Shown here in pieces: positions 31,158 to 42,142 of a DNA stretch of 64,000 nucleotides (position 1 is its first letter; each line of letters begins with the position of its first letter). The stretch comes from Pandoraea pulmonicola (lineage in GTDB: Bacteria; Pseudomonadota; Gammaproteobacteria; Burkholderiales; Burkholderiaceae): NCBI RefSeq assembly GCF_000815105.2, contig NZ_CP010310.2:3968001-4032000 (forward strand), read 5' to 3'. The notes below the pieces were generated by a model, which was not told the DNA's origin, made no database searches, and saw only the letters and a program-made list of their open reading frames with translations. Both the position numbers and the translations under genes were made by a program.

Positions 31158-32351
31158 TCAGCCGTCCTTGAGCAATTCGCGCGCGATGATCAGTTTTTGT
31201 ACTTCCGTCGCCCCTTCGTAAATCCGAAGCGAGCGAATTTCACGGTACAGACGCTCCACGACCGCGCCCGACACCACGCCCGCGCCGCCGAACATCTGCA
31301 ACGCGCGATCGATCACCTGCTGCGCCGACTCCGTCGCGAACATCTTCGCCATCGCCGCTTCACGCGTCGTGCGCAGGCCCTGCACATCGCGCTGCCAGGC
31401 GGCGCGATACGTGAGCAGCGCAGCCGCGTCCACCGACGTCGCCATGTCGCCCAGCGCCGCCTGCGTGATCTGGAAGTCCGCGAGCGTCTGACCGAACATC
31501 TCGCGCGACTTCGCGCGCGCCAGCCCCTCATCCAGCGCCCGACGGGCGAAACCCAGCGCCGCCGCGGCCACCGAGGCGCGGAAGATGTCCAACGTCATCA
31601 TCGCCACCTTGAAGCCCTGCCCTGCATCGCCCAGGCGTTGCGACGCCGGCACGCGACAGTTCTCGAACTTCAGACGCGCGAGCGGATGCGGTGCGCTCAC
31701 GTCGATGCGCTCGGCGATCGTCAGGCCCGGCGTATTCGCATCCACCACGAAAGCGCTGATGCCGCGCGCGCCCGGTGCTTCGCCCGTGCGCACGAACACG
31801 CAGTAGAAATCGGCGATACCGCCGTTCGAAATCCACGTCTTCTCGCCGTTGAGCACGTAGTCGTCACCGTCCGGCGTCGCCGAACAGGCCATCGCGGCAA
31901 CGTCCGAACCGGCCGCGGGCTCCGACAATGCAAACGCGGCAATCGCTTCGCCCGAGGCCACGCGCGGCAGATAGCGCTGCTTGAGCGCGTCGCTGCCGGC
32001 GAGCGTGATCGCGCCGCTGCCGAGGCCCTGCATCGCGAAGGCAAAGTCGGCCAGACCGTCGTGGCGCGCAAGCGTTTCGCGCAACACGCACAGGGCGCGC
32101 GAATCCAGCCTGTCGAGCGCGCCGCCGTGACTGGCCGGCACACAGTACTTCAACCAGCCGGCGCGCCCCAGCTGGCGCACCAGCGAGACGCACGTCGCGT
32201 CCGTGTCCGCGTGATGGTCGACGCTCAGCTCGCGCGAGCACCAGCCGTCAAGCTCGGCGCCCAGACGCCGATGGGCGTCGTCGAAAAACGGCCACGCCAG
32301 AAAATCGGCGTTACGTGTGTTCTGGGCATTTTGAGGCGTGATATCGCTCAT
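31158..32351 (-). CDS. acyl-CoA dehydrogenase
   Basis: FAD flavoenzyme introducing a double bond alpha-beta to a CoA thioester. The start is ATG 32351 ([14 protein letters not shown]), giving 397 residues. The frame stays open far upstream across the hydratase gene, but that part is antisense-like and not homologous. Seen: [60 protein letters not shown] and the C-terminal [20 protein letters not shown]. In the operon it should act on the reduced ring thioester formed after the monooxygenase/reductase step. It follows the hydratase by 23 bases. Confidence 0.9.
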   Translation of the reverse strand: MSDITPQNAQNTRNADFLAWPFFDDAHRRLGAELDGWCSRELSVDHHADTDATCVSLVRQLGRAGWLKYCVPASHGGALDRLDSRALCVLRETLARHDGLADFAFAMQGLGSGAITLAGSDALKQRYLPRVASGEAIAAFALSEPAAGSDVAAMACSATPDGDDYVLNGEKTWISNGGIADFYCVFVRTGEAPGARGISAFVVDANTPGLTIAERIDVSAPHPLARLKFENCRVPASQRLGDAGQGFKVAMMTLDIFRASVAAAALGFARRALDEGLARAKSREMFGQTLADFQITQAALGDMATSVDAAALLTYRAAWQRDVQGLRTTREAAMAKMFATESAQQVIDRALQMFGGAGVVSGAVVERLYREIRSLRIYEGATEVQKLIIARELLKDG

Positions 32352-32374
32352 CTTGTCGTCTCGTCCCGGCGCAC

Positions 32375-33238
32375 TCAGTCGCCCTTGAATACCGGCTTCT
32401 GCTTTGCGACAAAAGCGTCGTAGGCGCGGCGGAAGTCCTGCGTCTGCATGCAGATGGCCTGCGCTTCGGCTTCGGCCTCGATCGCCTCGTCCACGCCCAT
32501 GTTCCATTCCTGATGCAGAAGTTTCTTCGTCACGCCGTGCGCGAAGGTCGGGCCGCAGGCGATCTGATCGGCAAGGGTCTGCGCGGCGGAGAGCACGGCG
32601 CCGCTGTCGTGCAGCGCGTTGAAGAAGCCCCACTGCAGGCCCTCGTCCGCCGTCATCACACGTCCCGTGTAAAGCAGCTCCGAGGCGCGCCCCTGGCCGA
32701 TCATGCGCGGCAGCAGCGTGCAGGCGCCCATGTCCGCGCCGGCCAGCCCCACCCGCACGAACAGGAATGCCGTCTTCGTCTGCGGCGTGCCGAGGCGCAT
32801 GTCGGAGGCGAGCGCCACCATCGCGCCGGCGCCGGCACAAATACCGTCGATGGCGCTGACGATCGGCTGCGGGCAGGCGCGCATCGCCTTGACCAGATCG
32901 CCCGTCATGCGCGTGAAATCGAGCAACTCCGGCATGCTCATCTTCGTGAGCGGGCCGATGATCTCGTGGACGTCGCCGCCCGAACAGAAATTGCCGCCCG
33001 CGCCCGTGACGACCACCGTCTTGATATCCGTCGCGTAGACGAGGCCGCGGAACAGATCGCGCAGCTCGGCGTACGAATCGAACGTCAGCGGGTTCTTCTT
33101 GTCGGGGCGGTTCAGCGTGATCGTGCCGATGCTCGGACGCCCTTGCGCGTCGTTCGACACCGACCACAGAAAGTGCCTGGCTTCATAGTTCGCGAACGGG
33201 CGCTTGTGATGCGCCATCGTCAGTTTCACGTCACTCAT
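32375..33238 (-). CDS. enoyl-CoA hydratase/isomerase family protein
   Basis: Crotonase-fold enzyme, expected to hydrate or cleave a cyclic enoyl-CoA in anthranilate breakdown. Start ATG 33238 ([15 protein letters not shown]), preceded by GGAGATC, gives 287 residues, about 25 longer than simple crotonases through its N-terminus. Oxyanion-hole regions are [20 protein letters not shown] and [40 protein letters not shown] is where the catalytic Glu usually sits; here the position reads AGADMG, so the usual Glu pair may be altered and the reaction may not be simple hydration. It lies between the SDR and acyl-CoA dehydrogenase genes. Confidence 0.88.
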   Translation of the reverse strand: MSDVKLTMAHHKRPFANYEARHFLWSVSNDAQGRPSIGTITLNRPDKKNPLTFDSYAELRDLFRGLVYATDIKTVVVTGAGGNFCSGGDVHEIIGPLTKMSMPELLDFTRMTGDLVKAMRACPQPIVSAIDGICAGAGAMVALASDMRLGTPQTKTAFLFVRVGLAGADMGACTLLPRMIGQGRASELLYTGRVMTADEGLQWGFFNALHDSGAVLSAAQTLADQIACGPTFAHGVTKKLLHQEWNMGVDEAIEAEAEAQAICMQTQDFRRAYDAFVAKQKPVFKGD

Positions 33239-33416
33239 TGGCCGATCTCCTTTGATCTCGTCGGACCTCGCCGGGTGCAACCCTGCGTCCCTTGCGATGC
33301 CCGTCGATCCTGCGGGTTGAAATGGCGTCGCCTGCCTGAGAGCGGTGCGACGTCACGAATGTTCGACTGCGTTTCCTGCGGGGTCCCGGTCCGGCGCCCG
33401 ACGGCGCCGCCGAGGT

Positions 33417-34238
33417 TCAGCCGACGGTCACTTCGCCGCCCGCGACCGCGAGCGACTGTCCCGTCATGGCGCCCGCACCGGGCTGGCACAGCCACAGCAC
33501 GGCGTCCGCGACTTCCTGCGGCTGCACCAGGCGGCCTTGCGGATTGCGCCTGGCCAGTTCCGCGCGGGCTTCCTCCTCGCTGCGCCCCGTCTTGGCGACG
33601 ATGTTCGCCACGGCGTCGCGCACGATGTCCGTCTCCGTATAGCCCGGGCAAACGGCGTTGACCGTCACGCCCTTCTTCGCCACCTCCAGCGCCAGCGCGC
33701 GCGTGAGGCCCACCACGCCGTGCTTGGCCGCGCAGTATGCCGTCACGTACGGATAACCGATGAGACCCGCCGTGCTCGCAACGTTCACGATACGCCCCCA
33801 GCCGGCCGTCAGCATGCCCGGCAGCGCCGCGCTAATGCAGTGAAACGTGCCGGTCAGGTTGACGTCGATCATCTGTTGCCAGAGGACGCTGTCCGTCTTG
33901 CCGAACGGGGCGCTCACCGCCTGTCCGGCGTTGTTCACCAGCACCTGCACAGGGCCGAAACGCTCGGCCGCACGCGCGAAGGCGGCATCGACGGCGGCCG
34001 CGTCGGCAATGTCCGCACTCACCCATGCGACCTCGCCGAGCGAGGCCAGCGCCTGCGCGCCGCTCGCCAACGCCGCCTCGCTGCGCCCGAGCAGCGTCAC
34101 GCGCGCGCCTTGTGCGAGCAGCGAGCGCGCCACGGCCTCGCCGATGCCGCGCGCGCCGCCCGTCACGAGCGCGTGCACGCCCTGGAGCGTGGCGGGTACC
34201 GTGGCGGCCGGGTTGGCCTGGGGTGTCGTCGACGTCAT
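33417..34238 (-). CDS. SDR-family 3-hydroxyacyl-CoA dehydrogenase
   Basis: Short-chain dehydrogenase, 273 residues. Rossmann motif [13 protein letters not shown] (~25-37), NAG motif LVNNAGQAV (~101), catalytic Ser in [11 protein letters not shown] (~150), and YxxxK in [12 protein letters not shown] (~163-167). The N-terminal 15 residues are a Ser/Thr/Pro/Ala-rich tail. By position it should oxidise the 3-hydroxyacyl-CoA made in the ring-degradation pathway with NAD. It lies nine bases after the monooxygenase/reductase stop, so the two are co-transcribed; a 178-base gap with a GGCGCC hairpin (33393-33408) then precedes the hydratase gene. Confidence 0.88.
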   Translation of the reverse strand: MTSTTPQANPAATVPATLQGVHALVTGGARGIGEAVARSLLAQGARVTLLGRSEAALASGAQALASLGEVAWVSADIADAAAVDAAFARAAERFGPVQVLVNNAGQAVSAPFGKTDSVLWQQMIDVNLTGTFHCISAALPGMLTAGWGRIVNVASTAGLIGYPYVTAYCAAKHGVVGLTRALALEVAKKGVTVNAVCPGYTETDIVRDAVANIVAKTGRSEEEARAELARRNPQGRLVQPQEVADAVLWLCQPGAGAMTGQSLAVAGGEVTVG

Positions 34239-34247
34239 GAACTGTCC

Positions 34248-36590
34248 TTATTTACCGATCTGTTGAGCGTAGGCGGCAGCACGCTCCAGATTGGTCTCGT
34301 ACTGCCGTTTGCCGGCATGGTACTGCGCGGGCCAGGCGAGGTCCTTGTAGCCGATTTTCGCCGCTTCGTGCAACGTCCAGAACGGATCGGCCAGATGCGG
34401 ACGGGCGAGCGCGCATAGGTCGGCGCGGCCGGATGCGATGATGCTGTTCACGTGATCGGCTTCGAAGATCGCGCCCACGGCAATCGTCGGGACGCCGGCT
34501 TCGTTGCGCACGCGATCGGCGAACGGCGTCTGGAACATGCGGCCGTAGACCGGCTTTTCGTCCTTGCTCACCTGCCCCGACGAGCAGTCGATGAGATCCG
34601 CGCCGGCGTCCTTGAAGGCACGCGCAATGGCGACGGCGTCATCCGGCGTGATACCGCCTTCCACCCAGTCGTGCGCGGAGATGCGCACCGACATCGGCTT
34701 GGCGGCGGGCCACACATCGCGCACGGCGTGGAACACTTCCAGCGGGTAGCGCAGACGATGCTCCAGCGAGCCGCCATATTCGTCGCCGCGATGGTTGGTG
34801 AGCGGCGAGATGAAACTCGAGAGCAGATAGCCGTGCGCGCAGTGCAGTTCCAGCCAGTCGAAGCCGGCCTCGGCCGCGCGGCGAGCCGCTTGCACGAAAT
34901 CGTCCTTCACGCGGTCCATGTCGGCGCGCGTCATCTCGCGCGGCGTTTGCGACACGCCGTCGATATAGGGCAGCGCGGAGGCCGAAATCAGCGGCCAGTT
35001 GCCGTCGTCGAGCGGTTGATCGATGCCGTTCCAGGCCAGACGCGTCGAGCCCTTGCGCCCGGCGTGGCCGAGCTGCATGGCGATTTTCGCGTCGCTGCCC
35101 GCGTGGATGAAGTCGACGATGCGCTTCCATGCGTCGCGCTGTTCGTCGTTCCACAGGCCAGGGCATCCCGGAGTGATGCGTGCGTCGGGCGACACGCAGG
35201 TCATTTCCGCGACGATCATGCCGGCGCCGCCGAGTGCGCGGCTGCCGAGGTGGACGAGGTGGAAATCGCCGGGCACGCCGTCGACGGCCGAATACATGGC
35301 CATCGGCGACATCACGATACGGTTCTTGAGCGTGAGCTCACGCGCGCGGAACGGCGTGAACATCGGCGGAATGGCGTGCTGGCCCGCGGCGCGCGTCACG
35401 CCCGCGCGTTCGGCCAGCCAGTCCTCGTAACCTTCGACGTAGCTGGCATCGCGCACACGCAGGTTCTCGTGCGAGATGCGCTGCGAGCGCGTGAGCAGCG
35501 AATAGGCGAACTGCTCCGGGGCGAAGCGCGCGTAGCGCTCGACCGTTTCGAACCATTCGGTGGAGTTGCGCGCGGCGTTCTGGATCTTGAGCACTTCGAC
35601 GCCGCGGACGGCTTCGTAGTCGGCCAGCACGCGCGGCAGGGCGTCGACGCCCTCGGTGCCGAGGCCGTCCGCGAGCGCGATGGCGTCTTCGAGCGCGAGC
35701 TTGGTGCCGGAGCCGATCGAGAAGTGAGCGGTGTGCGCGGCGTCGCCCATGAGGACGATCGGCACGCGCTTGCCATCGACATCGCTCCAGTGCACCCAGT
35801 GCTCGCAGATCACGCGCGGGAAGCGGATCCAGATGGCCGAGCCGCGCAGGTGCTTGGCGTTGCTCATGAGTTCATGGCCGCCGAGGTATTTCGCGAAGAG
35901 GTTTTCGCAGAACTTCACGCCCTCTTCCTGGCTCATCCGATCGATGCCGTGGGCCTGCCAGACCTCCTCGGGCGTCTCGACGATGAACGTCGACGTGTCG
36001 GCGTCAAACTGGTAGGCATGGGCCTGGAACCAGCCGTGTTCGGTCTTCTCGAAGGCGAACGTGAACGCGTCGAAGCGCTGATGCGTGCCGAGCCAGACGA
36101 AGCGGTTGCGGCGGGTGTCGATGTCCGGGCGGAACGTGTCGGCGTAGCGGGTGCGGATGCGGCTGTTCAGGCCGTCCGAGGCGATGACCAGGTCGGCCTG
36201 ATAGCGGCGCGCGATCTCCTGATCGTCGGTGACGTCCGTCTCGAAGACGAGCTCGACGCCGAGCGCTTCGCAGCGCGCCTGCAGGATGTTCAGCAGCTTC
36301 TTGCGGCCGATGCCGATGAAACCGTGACCGCCCGAGGTGATGGTGCGGTCCTGGAAGTGGATGTCGATGTCGTCCCAGTGGTTGAAGGCGGCGTTGATCT
36401 GCGCGGCGCTCGCCGGGTCGGCTTCCTGGAGGTTGTCCATCGTGGCGTCGGAGAACACGACGCCCCAGCCGAACGTATCGTAGGGTCGGTTGCGCTCGAC
36501 CACCACCACGCGGTGCGACGGTTGGCGCAGCTTCATCAACAACCCGAAATACAGGCCCGCGGGACCGCCACCGATACAGACGATATTCAT
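34248..36590 (-). CDS. abmA: 2-aminobenzoyl-CoA monooxygenase/reductase (fused FAD hydroxylase and old-yellow-enzyme domains)
   Basis: Bifunctional flavoenzyme that hydroxylates 2-aminobenzoyl-CoA with O2 and reduces the ring, giving a non-aromatic 2-amino-5-oxo-cyclohexenecarboxyl-CoA. It is 780 residues. The N-terminal half is an FAD monooxygenase: dinucleotide motif [12 protein letters not shown] (5-16), [12 protein letters not shown] and [17 protein letters not shown] (~285-300). From about 425 the sequence is an old-yellow-enzyme TIM barrel: [39 protein letters not shown] (~580) and [15 protein letters not shown]. This two-domain architecture separates it from single-domain salicylyl-CoA hydroxylases. 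First gene of the minus-strand operon, with a GGAGG ribosome site. Confidence 0.92.
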   Translation of the reverse strand: MNIVCIGGGPAGLYFGLLMKLRQPSHRVVVVERNRPYDTFGWGVVFSDATMDNLQEADPASAAQINAAFNHWDDIDIHFQDRTITSGGHGFIGIGRKKLLNILQARCEALGVELVFETDVTDDQEIARRYQADLVIASDGLNSRIRTRYADTFRPDIDTRRNRFVWLGTHQRFDAFTFAFEKTEHGWFQAHAYQFDADTSTFIVETPEEVWQAHGIDRMSQEEGVKFCENLFAKYLGGHELMSNAKHLRGSAIWIRFPRVICEHWVHWSDVDGKRVPIVLMGDAAHTAHFSIGSGTKLALEDAIALADGLGTEGVDALPRVLADYEAVRGVEVLKIQNAARNSTEWFETVERYARFAPEQFAYSLLTRSQRISHENLRVRDASYVEGYEDWLAERAGVTRAAGQHAIPPMFTPFRARELTLKNRIVMSPMAMYSAVDGVPGDFHLVHLGSRALGGAGMIVAEMTCVSPDARITPGCPGLWNDEQRDAWKRIVDFIHAGSDAKIAMQLGHAGRKGSTRLAWNGIDQPLDDGNWPLISASALPYIDGVSQTPREMTRADMDRVKDDFVQAARRAAEAGFDWLELHCAHGYLLSSFISPLTNHRGDEYGGSLEHRLRYPLEVFHAVRDVWPAAKPMSVRISAHDWVEGGITPDDAVAIARAFKDAGADLIDCSSGQVSKDEKPVYGRMFQTPFADRVRNEAGVPTIAVGAIFEADHVNSIIASGRADLCALARPHLADPFWTLHEAAKIGYKDLAWPAQYHAGKRQYETNLERAAAYAQQIGK

Positions 36591-36651
36591 CTCCAGCCTC
36601 CGGAAGTACAGATCGCGTCGCGCTTGCCGACTTCTCGACCTTTGTTAAATC

Positions 36652-36666
36652 GTAAATAGTTTATAC
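36652..36666 (-). promoter_or_regulatory. AT-rich promoter/operator region of the 2-aminobenzoate operon
   Basis: GTAAATAGTTTATAC is an imperfect dyad (five of seven pairs) in an AT-rich stretch 60-75 bases upstream of the monooxygenase/reductase ATG. It is the only palindrome there and resembles MarR-type operators in length and composition. No regulator gene lies in the operon, so the binder is unknown. Confidence 0.35.
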
Positions 36667-36680
36667 CTAAAATACTAGCG

Positions 36681-36722
36681 AAAAAAAAATGCCGCAGCAA
36701 GGCCGGTGCCGGCCCGCGCGGC
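36681..36722 (-). terminator. intrinsic terminator of the MHS transporter gene
   Basis: On the minus strand a two-part hairpin (outer GCCGC/GCGGC, inner GGCCGG/CCGGCC) is followed by nine T residues. It separates the transporter transcript from the 2-aminobenzoate operon. Confidence 0.82.
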
Positions 36723-36742
36723 GGGGATGGGGAAAACACTTA

Positions 36743-38056
<1,314 letters not shown>

Positions 38057-38185
38057 TAACGTCCCCTGATTTCTAATCAGTCAGATCAGTTGGTTTGCCG
38101 CTGGCCCCCCCGGTTGCCAACGCTGTCGAAAGGTTCACAGGCGTAGGCAACGTGACCATTTCCAGCGTTGACGATAGCAGTCGAT

Positions 38186-38206
38186 GGCTATAACTTATAT
38201 AGCCAC
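38186..38206. promoter_or_regulatory. palindrome in the divergent transporter/MocR promoter region
   Basis: GGCTATA-ACTTA-TATAGCC (38186-38204) is a perfect seven-base inverted repeat followed by AC. The nine bases TATAGCCAC recur upstream of the deacylase operon (43547-43555). It lies 30 bases before the regulator's start, a typical autoregulation position. Confidence 0.6.
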
Positions 38207-38235
38207 CAAAATACCAGTTTTAAGTCCACTTCCCC

Positions 38236-39720
38236 GTGAAAGAAGTGCTTCTCTCCGACCTGCTGTCGAGTGCGCTTTCGCGCGAATCGGTCCACTCGCT
38301 GCAGCGTCAAATCTACGAAGTCGTGCGTCGTGCCGTGCTCGATCACACGCTTGTTCCCGGCCAGAAAATCCCGTCGTCTCGTCAACTGGCCTTGGAATTG
38401 GGCGTCTCGCGCATCACCGTTTCGCTCGCCTACGATCGGCTTGTCACCGAGTCGTATCTGACGGCGACGAGCGGTAGCGGCACGTTTGTCGCGCAGACGG
38501 GCGCGATGCCCCGAACCGCGCCCGATCAGGCCGCGCCTGCCAAGCCATGGACTTCGCTATCTCGGCGCGGCGAGCAATTGGCCAAAGGCCCTGGCGGCAT
38601 TCCGTACCACGCCGGCGCATTCGTGCCGGGTGTCGCCGACGCGACGATGTTTCCCTTCCATATCTGGAAGCGCCTGCTGACACGGCATATCGCACGTGCC
38701 AATCTGCCGCTTTCCGGGTACGCGATGGAGGGCGCTGGCTATCTGCCATTGCGTGAGGCCATTGCCAACTATCTGGGCATTTCACGCTCGGTCGTCTGCG
38801 AACCCAGTCAAGTCATCATTACGTCGGGAACGCACCAGTCGATTGACCTGTGCGCACGCCTGCTGACCGACGCTGGAGATCGCGTGCTGGTCGAGAACCC
38901 CTGTCACTGGGCGTTCCCGTCGGTGCTCGCGGCAGCCGGCTTGCACGTGGATCCGCTTGTCCTCGACGAGCAAGGCGCCAGCCTGCGAGCCAGCAAGCTG
39001 TCCAAACGCACTCGACTCGCCGCGGTGAGTCCGTCGCATCAATACCCGACGGGCGTCGTCATGCCGCTCAGCCGGCGCCTTGAACTGCTCGAGCGGGCTC
39101 GCAAGTTGGGACTCTGGATTCTGGAGGATGATTACGACAGCGAGTTTCGCTACGACGGCGCCCCGTTGCCCTCCCTGCAGGGACTCGATACGGACGGTCA
39201 CGTCATCTATATGGGAACGTTCAGCAAGGCCACTTTCCCGGGCATGCGCATGAGCTACATGGTCGTGCCGCAGCATCTGGCCCGTAGCTTCTCCGCGGCT
39301 TGCGTCGAGATATACCGGCCGGGGCAGCTTCACACCCAGGCGGCACTTGCCGATCTCATTTCGGAGGGGCATCTGTCGCAACACATTCGCCGCATGAGGT
39401 TGGAATATGCGGCACGGCAGCAACTGCTGCGGGACGTCATCGGGCAGGAAATTGGCGACGCCCTGACGCTATCCAGCGCAAAGTCAGGCTTGCACGTCTT
39501 TGGACGCCTGGGCAAGGAAGTCGCGATTCAGCGCTTGCGAGACGAAGCCACTCGCCTGGGACTGATTCTCGGCAAGCCGCGCCTCGTATCCGACGCGCCC
39601 TCCCCTAACCGAAACGCCATCGTGCTCGGTTTCGGCGGCGTATCGATGGAAGCCATTGGCCCGGGCGTGAAAAAACTTGCCCAGGCCATCGAGATTGCTT
39701 CAAAGCCGCCACGCCGCTAG
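38236..39720 (+). CDS. MocR/PdxR-type transcriptional regulator (GntR HTH + aminotransferase-like domain)
   Basis: Regulator with an N-terminal GntR winged helix and a C-terminal PLP-binding fold-type-I domain; 494 residues. The HTH is KIPSSRQLALELGVSRITVSLAYDRL (about 43-68) with wing TATSGSGTFVA. The aminotransferase-like part has TSGTHQSIDL, SPSHQYPTGVVM, LEDDYDSEFRYDG and the PLP lysine in GTFSKATFPGMRMSY (~329). The start is GTG 38236 (MKEVLLSDLLS). MocR proteins sense amino-group metabolites through PLP. Here it sits between a transporter and a deacylase-kinase-PLP-enzyme operon and is the obvious controller. Confidence 0.92.
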   Translation: MKEVLLSDLLSSALSRESVHSLQRQIYEVVRRAVLDHTLVPGQKIPSSRQLALELGVSRITVSLAYDRLVTESYLTATSGSGTFVAQTGAMPRTAPDQAAPAKPWTSLSRRGEQLAKGPGGIPYHAGAFVPGVADATMFPFHIWKRLLTRHIARANLPLSGYAMEGAGYLPLREAIANYLGISRSVVCEPSQVIITSGTHQSIDLCARLLTDAGDRVLVENPCHWAFPSVLAAAGLHVDPLVLDEQGASLRASKLSKRTRLAAVSPSHQYPTGVVMPLSRRLELLERARKLGLWILEDDYDSEFRYDGAPLPSLQGLDTDGHVIYMGTFSKATFPGMRMSYMVVPQHLARSFSAACVEIYRPGQLHTQAALADLISEGHLSQHIRRMRLEYAARQQLLRDVIGQEIGDALTLSSAKSGLHVFGRLGKEVAIQRLRDEATRLGLILGKPRLVSDAPSPNRNAIVLGFGGVSMEAIGPGVKKLAQAIEIASKPPRR

Positions 39721-39731
39721 GCGGGCGGCTT
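39703..39731. terminator. hairpin spanning the convergent gene ends
   Basis: AAGCCGCC and GGCGGCTT (39703-39710, 39724-39731) pair across the 21-base gap between the MocR-type gene and the class-III PLP enzyme gene. There is no T tract, so termination is only suggested. Confidence 0.4.
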
Positions 39732-39741
39732 CATGCGCGGT

Positions 39742-41070
39742 TCAGCGGCGTGCCAGTACCCGGGCCGCCGCATCGAGCAGGATGTCGGCATCGGCCGGCG
39801 TAAAGGCCAGCGGGGGGCGAACCTTCAGTACGTTGCCATGCAGGCCGGTCGCACTGATCAGAACCCGCTCCTCGCGCATGGCGTTGACGAACCCGGTCGT
39901 TTCTTCGCGCGCCGGCGCTTTCGTGGCACGATCCTTCACCAGCTCGACGCCAATGAACAGGCCATCGCCGCGAACATCGCCAATGATGTCGTGCTGTTGC
40001 GCGAGCTCGCGGAATCCGGCGCGCAGGCGCTCGCCCGCCTTGGCGGCGTTCTCTTGCAACCCCTCGGTCTGAAGGACGTCGAGGGTCGCCATCGCGGCCG
40101 CACACGACACCGGGTTGCCGCCAAAGGTGTTGAAGTATCGGGCTTCCTCGCCAAACACCTTGATCACTTCAGGCCTGGCGACCATTGCGGCGATCGGATG
40201 ACCATTGCCCATCGGCTTGCCCATCGTGACGATATCCGGCACCACCGAGTGACGCTGGAAGCCCCACATGGCAGAGCCCGTGCGACCGAAGCCGGCCTGC
40301 ACCTCGTCCGCGATGAATACGCCGCCGGCCTTGCGAATGACATCGACGGCTTTCGACAGCACGCCGATCGGGTGGCTGAACACGCCGTCGCTGGAGAAGA
40401 TCGTGTCGACAAGCAACGCGGCCGGCTTGATGCCGTGACGCTTCAGATCGTCGACTGCCGCCTGTACGCGCTCGGCCAGCAATGTCGCCAGATCGACATT
40501 CGGCTCCCGGTAAGCATCGGGCGCCAACACGGTACGAACGTCGATGCCCAACGGCACAGCGGCGCCAAGTGACGGCGAGACTGCCGAGACAGATGCCGTA
40601 ACGCCGTGATATGCCAGCTTGGTAACGATGATCCCCGAGCCGCCCGTGTGACGGCGGGCAACGCGCAACGCCAGATCGTTGGCCTCACTGCCGGTACAGG
40701 TGAACATTACCTGCGACAGTTCGGCCGGAAACGTTGCCAGCAGACGATCGGCATAGTCGAGAATGCCGTCGTGCAGATAGCGGGTATGCGTGTTCAGCGT
40801 TGCGGCCTGCTCCGCGATGGCAGCAACCACGCGGGGGTGAGCGTGCCCCACCGACGCGACGTTGTTGTACGCGTCCAGATACTCGTTGCCGGCCTTGTCA
40901 TACAGACGTACCCCCTTTCCCCGGACGAACTGCACGGGACGCTCGTAGAACAGGCGGTACGACGGGCCGAGCACTTTGCGGCGACGCTCGATCATCTTTT
41001 TCTCATTGGCGTCCAGGCCATCGACCTTGCTCGGATCGAACGCATTGAGCATGGCTTTATCCATTGACAT
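39742..41070 (-). CDS. class-III PLP aminotransferase-fold enzyme, probable phospho-lyase
   Basis: Fold-type-I PLP enzyme of the class-III aminotransferase family, 442 residues from ATG 41070 (MSMDKAMLNAFDPSKV). Motifs: NVASVGHAHPRVVAAIAEQ, the PLP-phosphate contact TGSEANDLALRVARRHTGG, DEVQAGFGRTG and the Schiff-base Lys in TMGKPMGNGHPIAAM (~281). The N-terminal pattern FYERPVQFVRGKGVRLYDK resembles the AGXT2L subgroup. That subgroup includes O-phosphoethanolamine and 5-phosphohydroxylysine phospho-lyases, which eliminate phosphate and ammonia rather than transaminate. Overlap with an upstream APH-type kinase gene fits that reading; an ordinary aminotransferase remains possible. Confidence 0.85.
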   Translation of the reverse strand: MSMDKAMLNAFDPSKVDGLDANEKKMIERRRKVLGPSYRLFYERPVQFVRGKGVRLYDKAGNEYLDAYNNVASVGHAHPRVVAAIAEQAATLNTHTRYLHDGILDYADRLLATFPAELSQVMFTCTGSEANDLALRVARRHTGGSGIIVTKLAYHGVTASVSAVSPSLGAAVPLGIDVRTVLAPDAYREPNVDLATLLAERVQAAVDDLKRHGIKPAALLVDTIFSSDGVFSHPIGVLSKAVDVIRKAGGVFIADEVQAGFGRTGSAMWGFQRHSVVPDIVTMGKPMGNGHPIAAMVARPEVIKVFGEEARYFNTFGGNPVSCAAAMATLDVLQTEGLQENAAKAGERLRAGFRELAQQHDIIGDVRGDGLFIGVELVKDRATKAPAREETTGFVNAMREERVLISATGLHGNVLKVRPPLAFTPADADILLDAAARVLARR

Positions 41071-42142
41071 GCAGGCACTCCTCAAACGTTTCAATGGCAC
41101 GACGGATCGTGCCGACAGTTTCGTTTCTCGACATCGTCGACATACGCAGCAGCCCGTCCCACGACAGCGGGTTGTTGCGCAGGATGTATTCGCGATTTTC
41201 CGGATGCAGCGTTGCGCGCCACCCGGTGATTGCCACGGTCGTCAGCAGTCGCGTGGCGATCAAGTCCGGCAGCAGGTCGATTTCCGCGTCGGTCAGCGGG
41301 TTGGTCGCGTGGTATCCGGCAATGAACTCGCCTGCGGTGACCAGTGGATTGCCGGTCGGGGCCAGCTGGTAAGCCGCTGCGACGCCCACATCGAATACCA
41401 GCGGCCCAATAACGATGTCGCCGAAGTCCAGGATGCCGGTGACCTTGTCGTGCCACGCCGAATCAACCATGACGTTGTAGGCGTTCAGGTCGTTGTGAAT
41501 CACCTGCCGCCGCAGGCTTGCCAGTTGGGGCCTGACCTCGTGCTCGAAGCGGTCCATCAGACGTTGCGCGAGCTCACGGCGCGCCGGGTCCTCGATAAAC
41601 GGAAGCAACCCACGGAGTTGATCGGCCCGTTGTGTGTCCCACAGAAACGTCCTGTACGGCGGCTCAATGTCGAAGCCCGTCAACGCCATGTCGAACTGCG
41701 CCAGGGCGCGACCCAGCGCGGCGCGTTGGGCGGCGCTGCGATTCGCCTTGTAGAGCGGAATGCCCGGCAGGAACGTCATGAGCCGGACGGCATGAGTTGC
41801 GCCGGCTGAGCCCGTATGCCAATGAATCGGTTGTCCGTCCTTGGCACGAATGATGTGCGGCACGGGCAGTGCATTCGTGGCTGCCATCAGGCGCTCCTGC
41901 ACCTTCGTCTGAAACGTCGTGACTTCACGCGCCTCTGCCGGATGGGTCACCTTGAGCAGATAGTCGACGCCATCGCCCGTCTTCAACTGAAAGTTCTGGT
42001 CACGCTCGCCCGTCAATGCCGTGATCTCACCTGCCACGCCGAACACGTCGAGGGCAAGTGCCCGGACCTGCTCAAGGGGCCATTTCTCAACACGCGCATT
42101 GAGCACCTCATCGGCCTGGAATTCGAGATTCTCGTTCTTCAT
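41057..42142 (-). CDS. APH-fold small-molecule kinase, hydroxylysine-kinase-like
   Basis: Phosphotransferase of the aminoglycoside-phosphotransferase/choline-kinase fold, 361 residues from ATG 42142 (MKNENLEFQADEV). Nucleotide lobe: LTGERDQNFQLKTGDGVDYLLKV. Catalytic loop QVIHNDLNAYNVMVD (Asp near 215) and metal site GILDFGDIVIGPLVFDV. Such kinases act on small hydroxylated metabolites. The mammalian hydroxylysine kinase belongs here and works with a class-III PLP phospho-lyase, matching the next gene. Its ATG overlaps the deacylase stop (ATGA) and its end overlaps the PLP-enzyme start by 14 bases, so the three are translationally coupled. Confidence 0.87.
   Translation of the reverse strand: MKNENLEFQADEVLNARVEKWPLEQVRALALDVFGVAGEITALTGERDQNFQLKTGDGVDYLLKVTHPAEAREVTTFQTKVQERLMAATNALPVPHIIRAKDGQPIHWHTGSAGATHAVRLMTFLPGIPLYKANRSAAQRAALGRALAQFDMALTGFDIEPPYRTFLWDTQRADQLRGLLPFIEDPARRELAQRLMDRFEHEVRPQLASLRRQVIHNDLNAYNVMVDSAWHDKVTGILDFGDIVIGPLVFDVGVAAAYQLAPTGNPLVTAGEFIAGYHATNPLTDAEIDLLPDLIATRLLTTVAITGWRATLHPENREYILRNNPLSWDGLLRMSTMSRNETVGTIRRAIETFEECLHVNG

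Noticed and set aside
32352..33167. Apparent N-terminal extension fusing the acyl-CoA dehydrogenase to upstream sequence
   Set aside because: The extra residues overlap the crotonase gene in another frame and show no domain. A good ATG at 32351 gives a normal-length enzyme.
34248..36590. Salicylyl-CoA 5-hydroxylase as the name of the large flavoprotein
   Set aside because: Salicylyl-CoA hydroxylases lack the C-terminal old-yellow-enzyme domain seen here; the two-domain form is the 2-aminobenzoyl-CoA monooxygenase/reductase type.
39742..41070. Reading the class-III PLP gene as acetylornithine aminotransferase because an ArgE/DapE-type gene is nearby
   Set aside because: The overlap with an APH-fold kinase and the N-terminal resemblance to the AGXT2L group fit a phospho-lyase better, and no other arginine gene is present.
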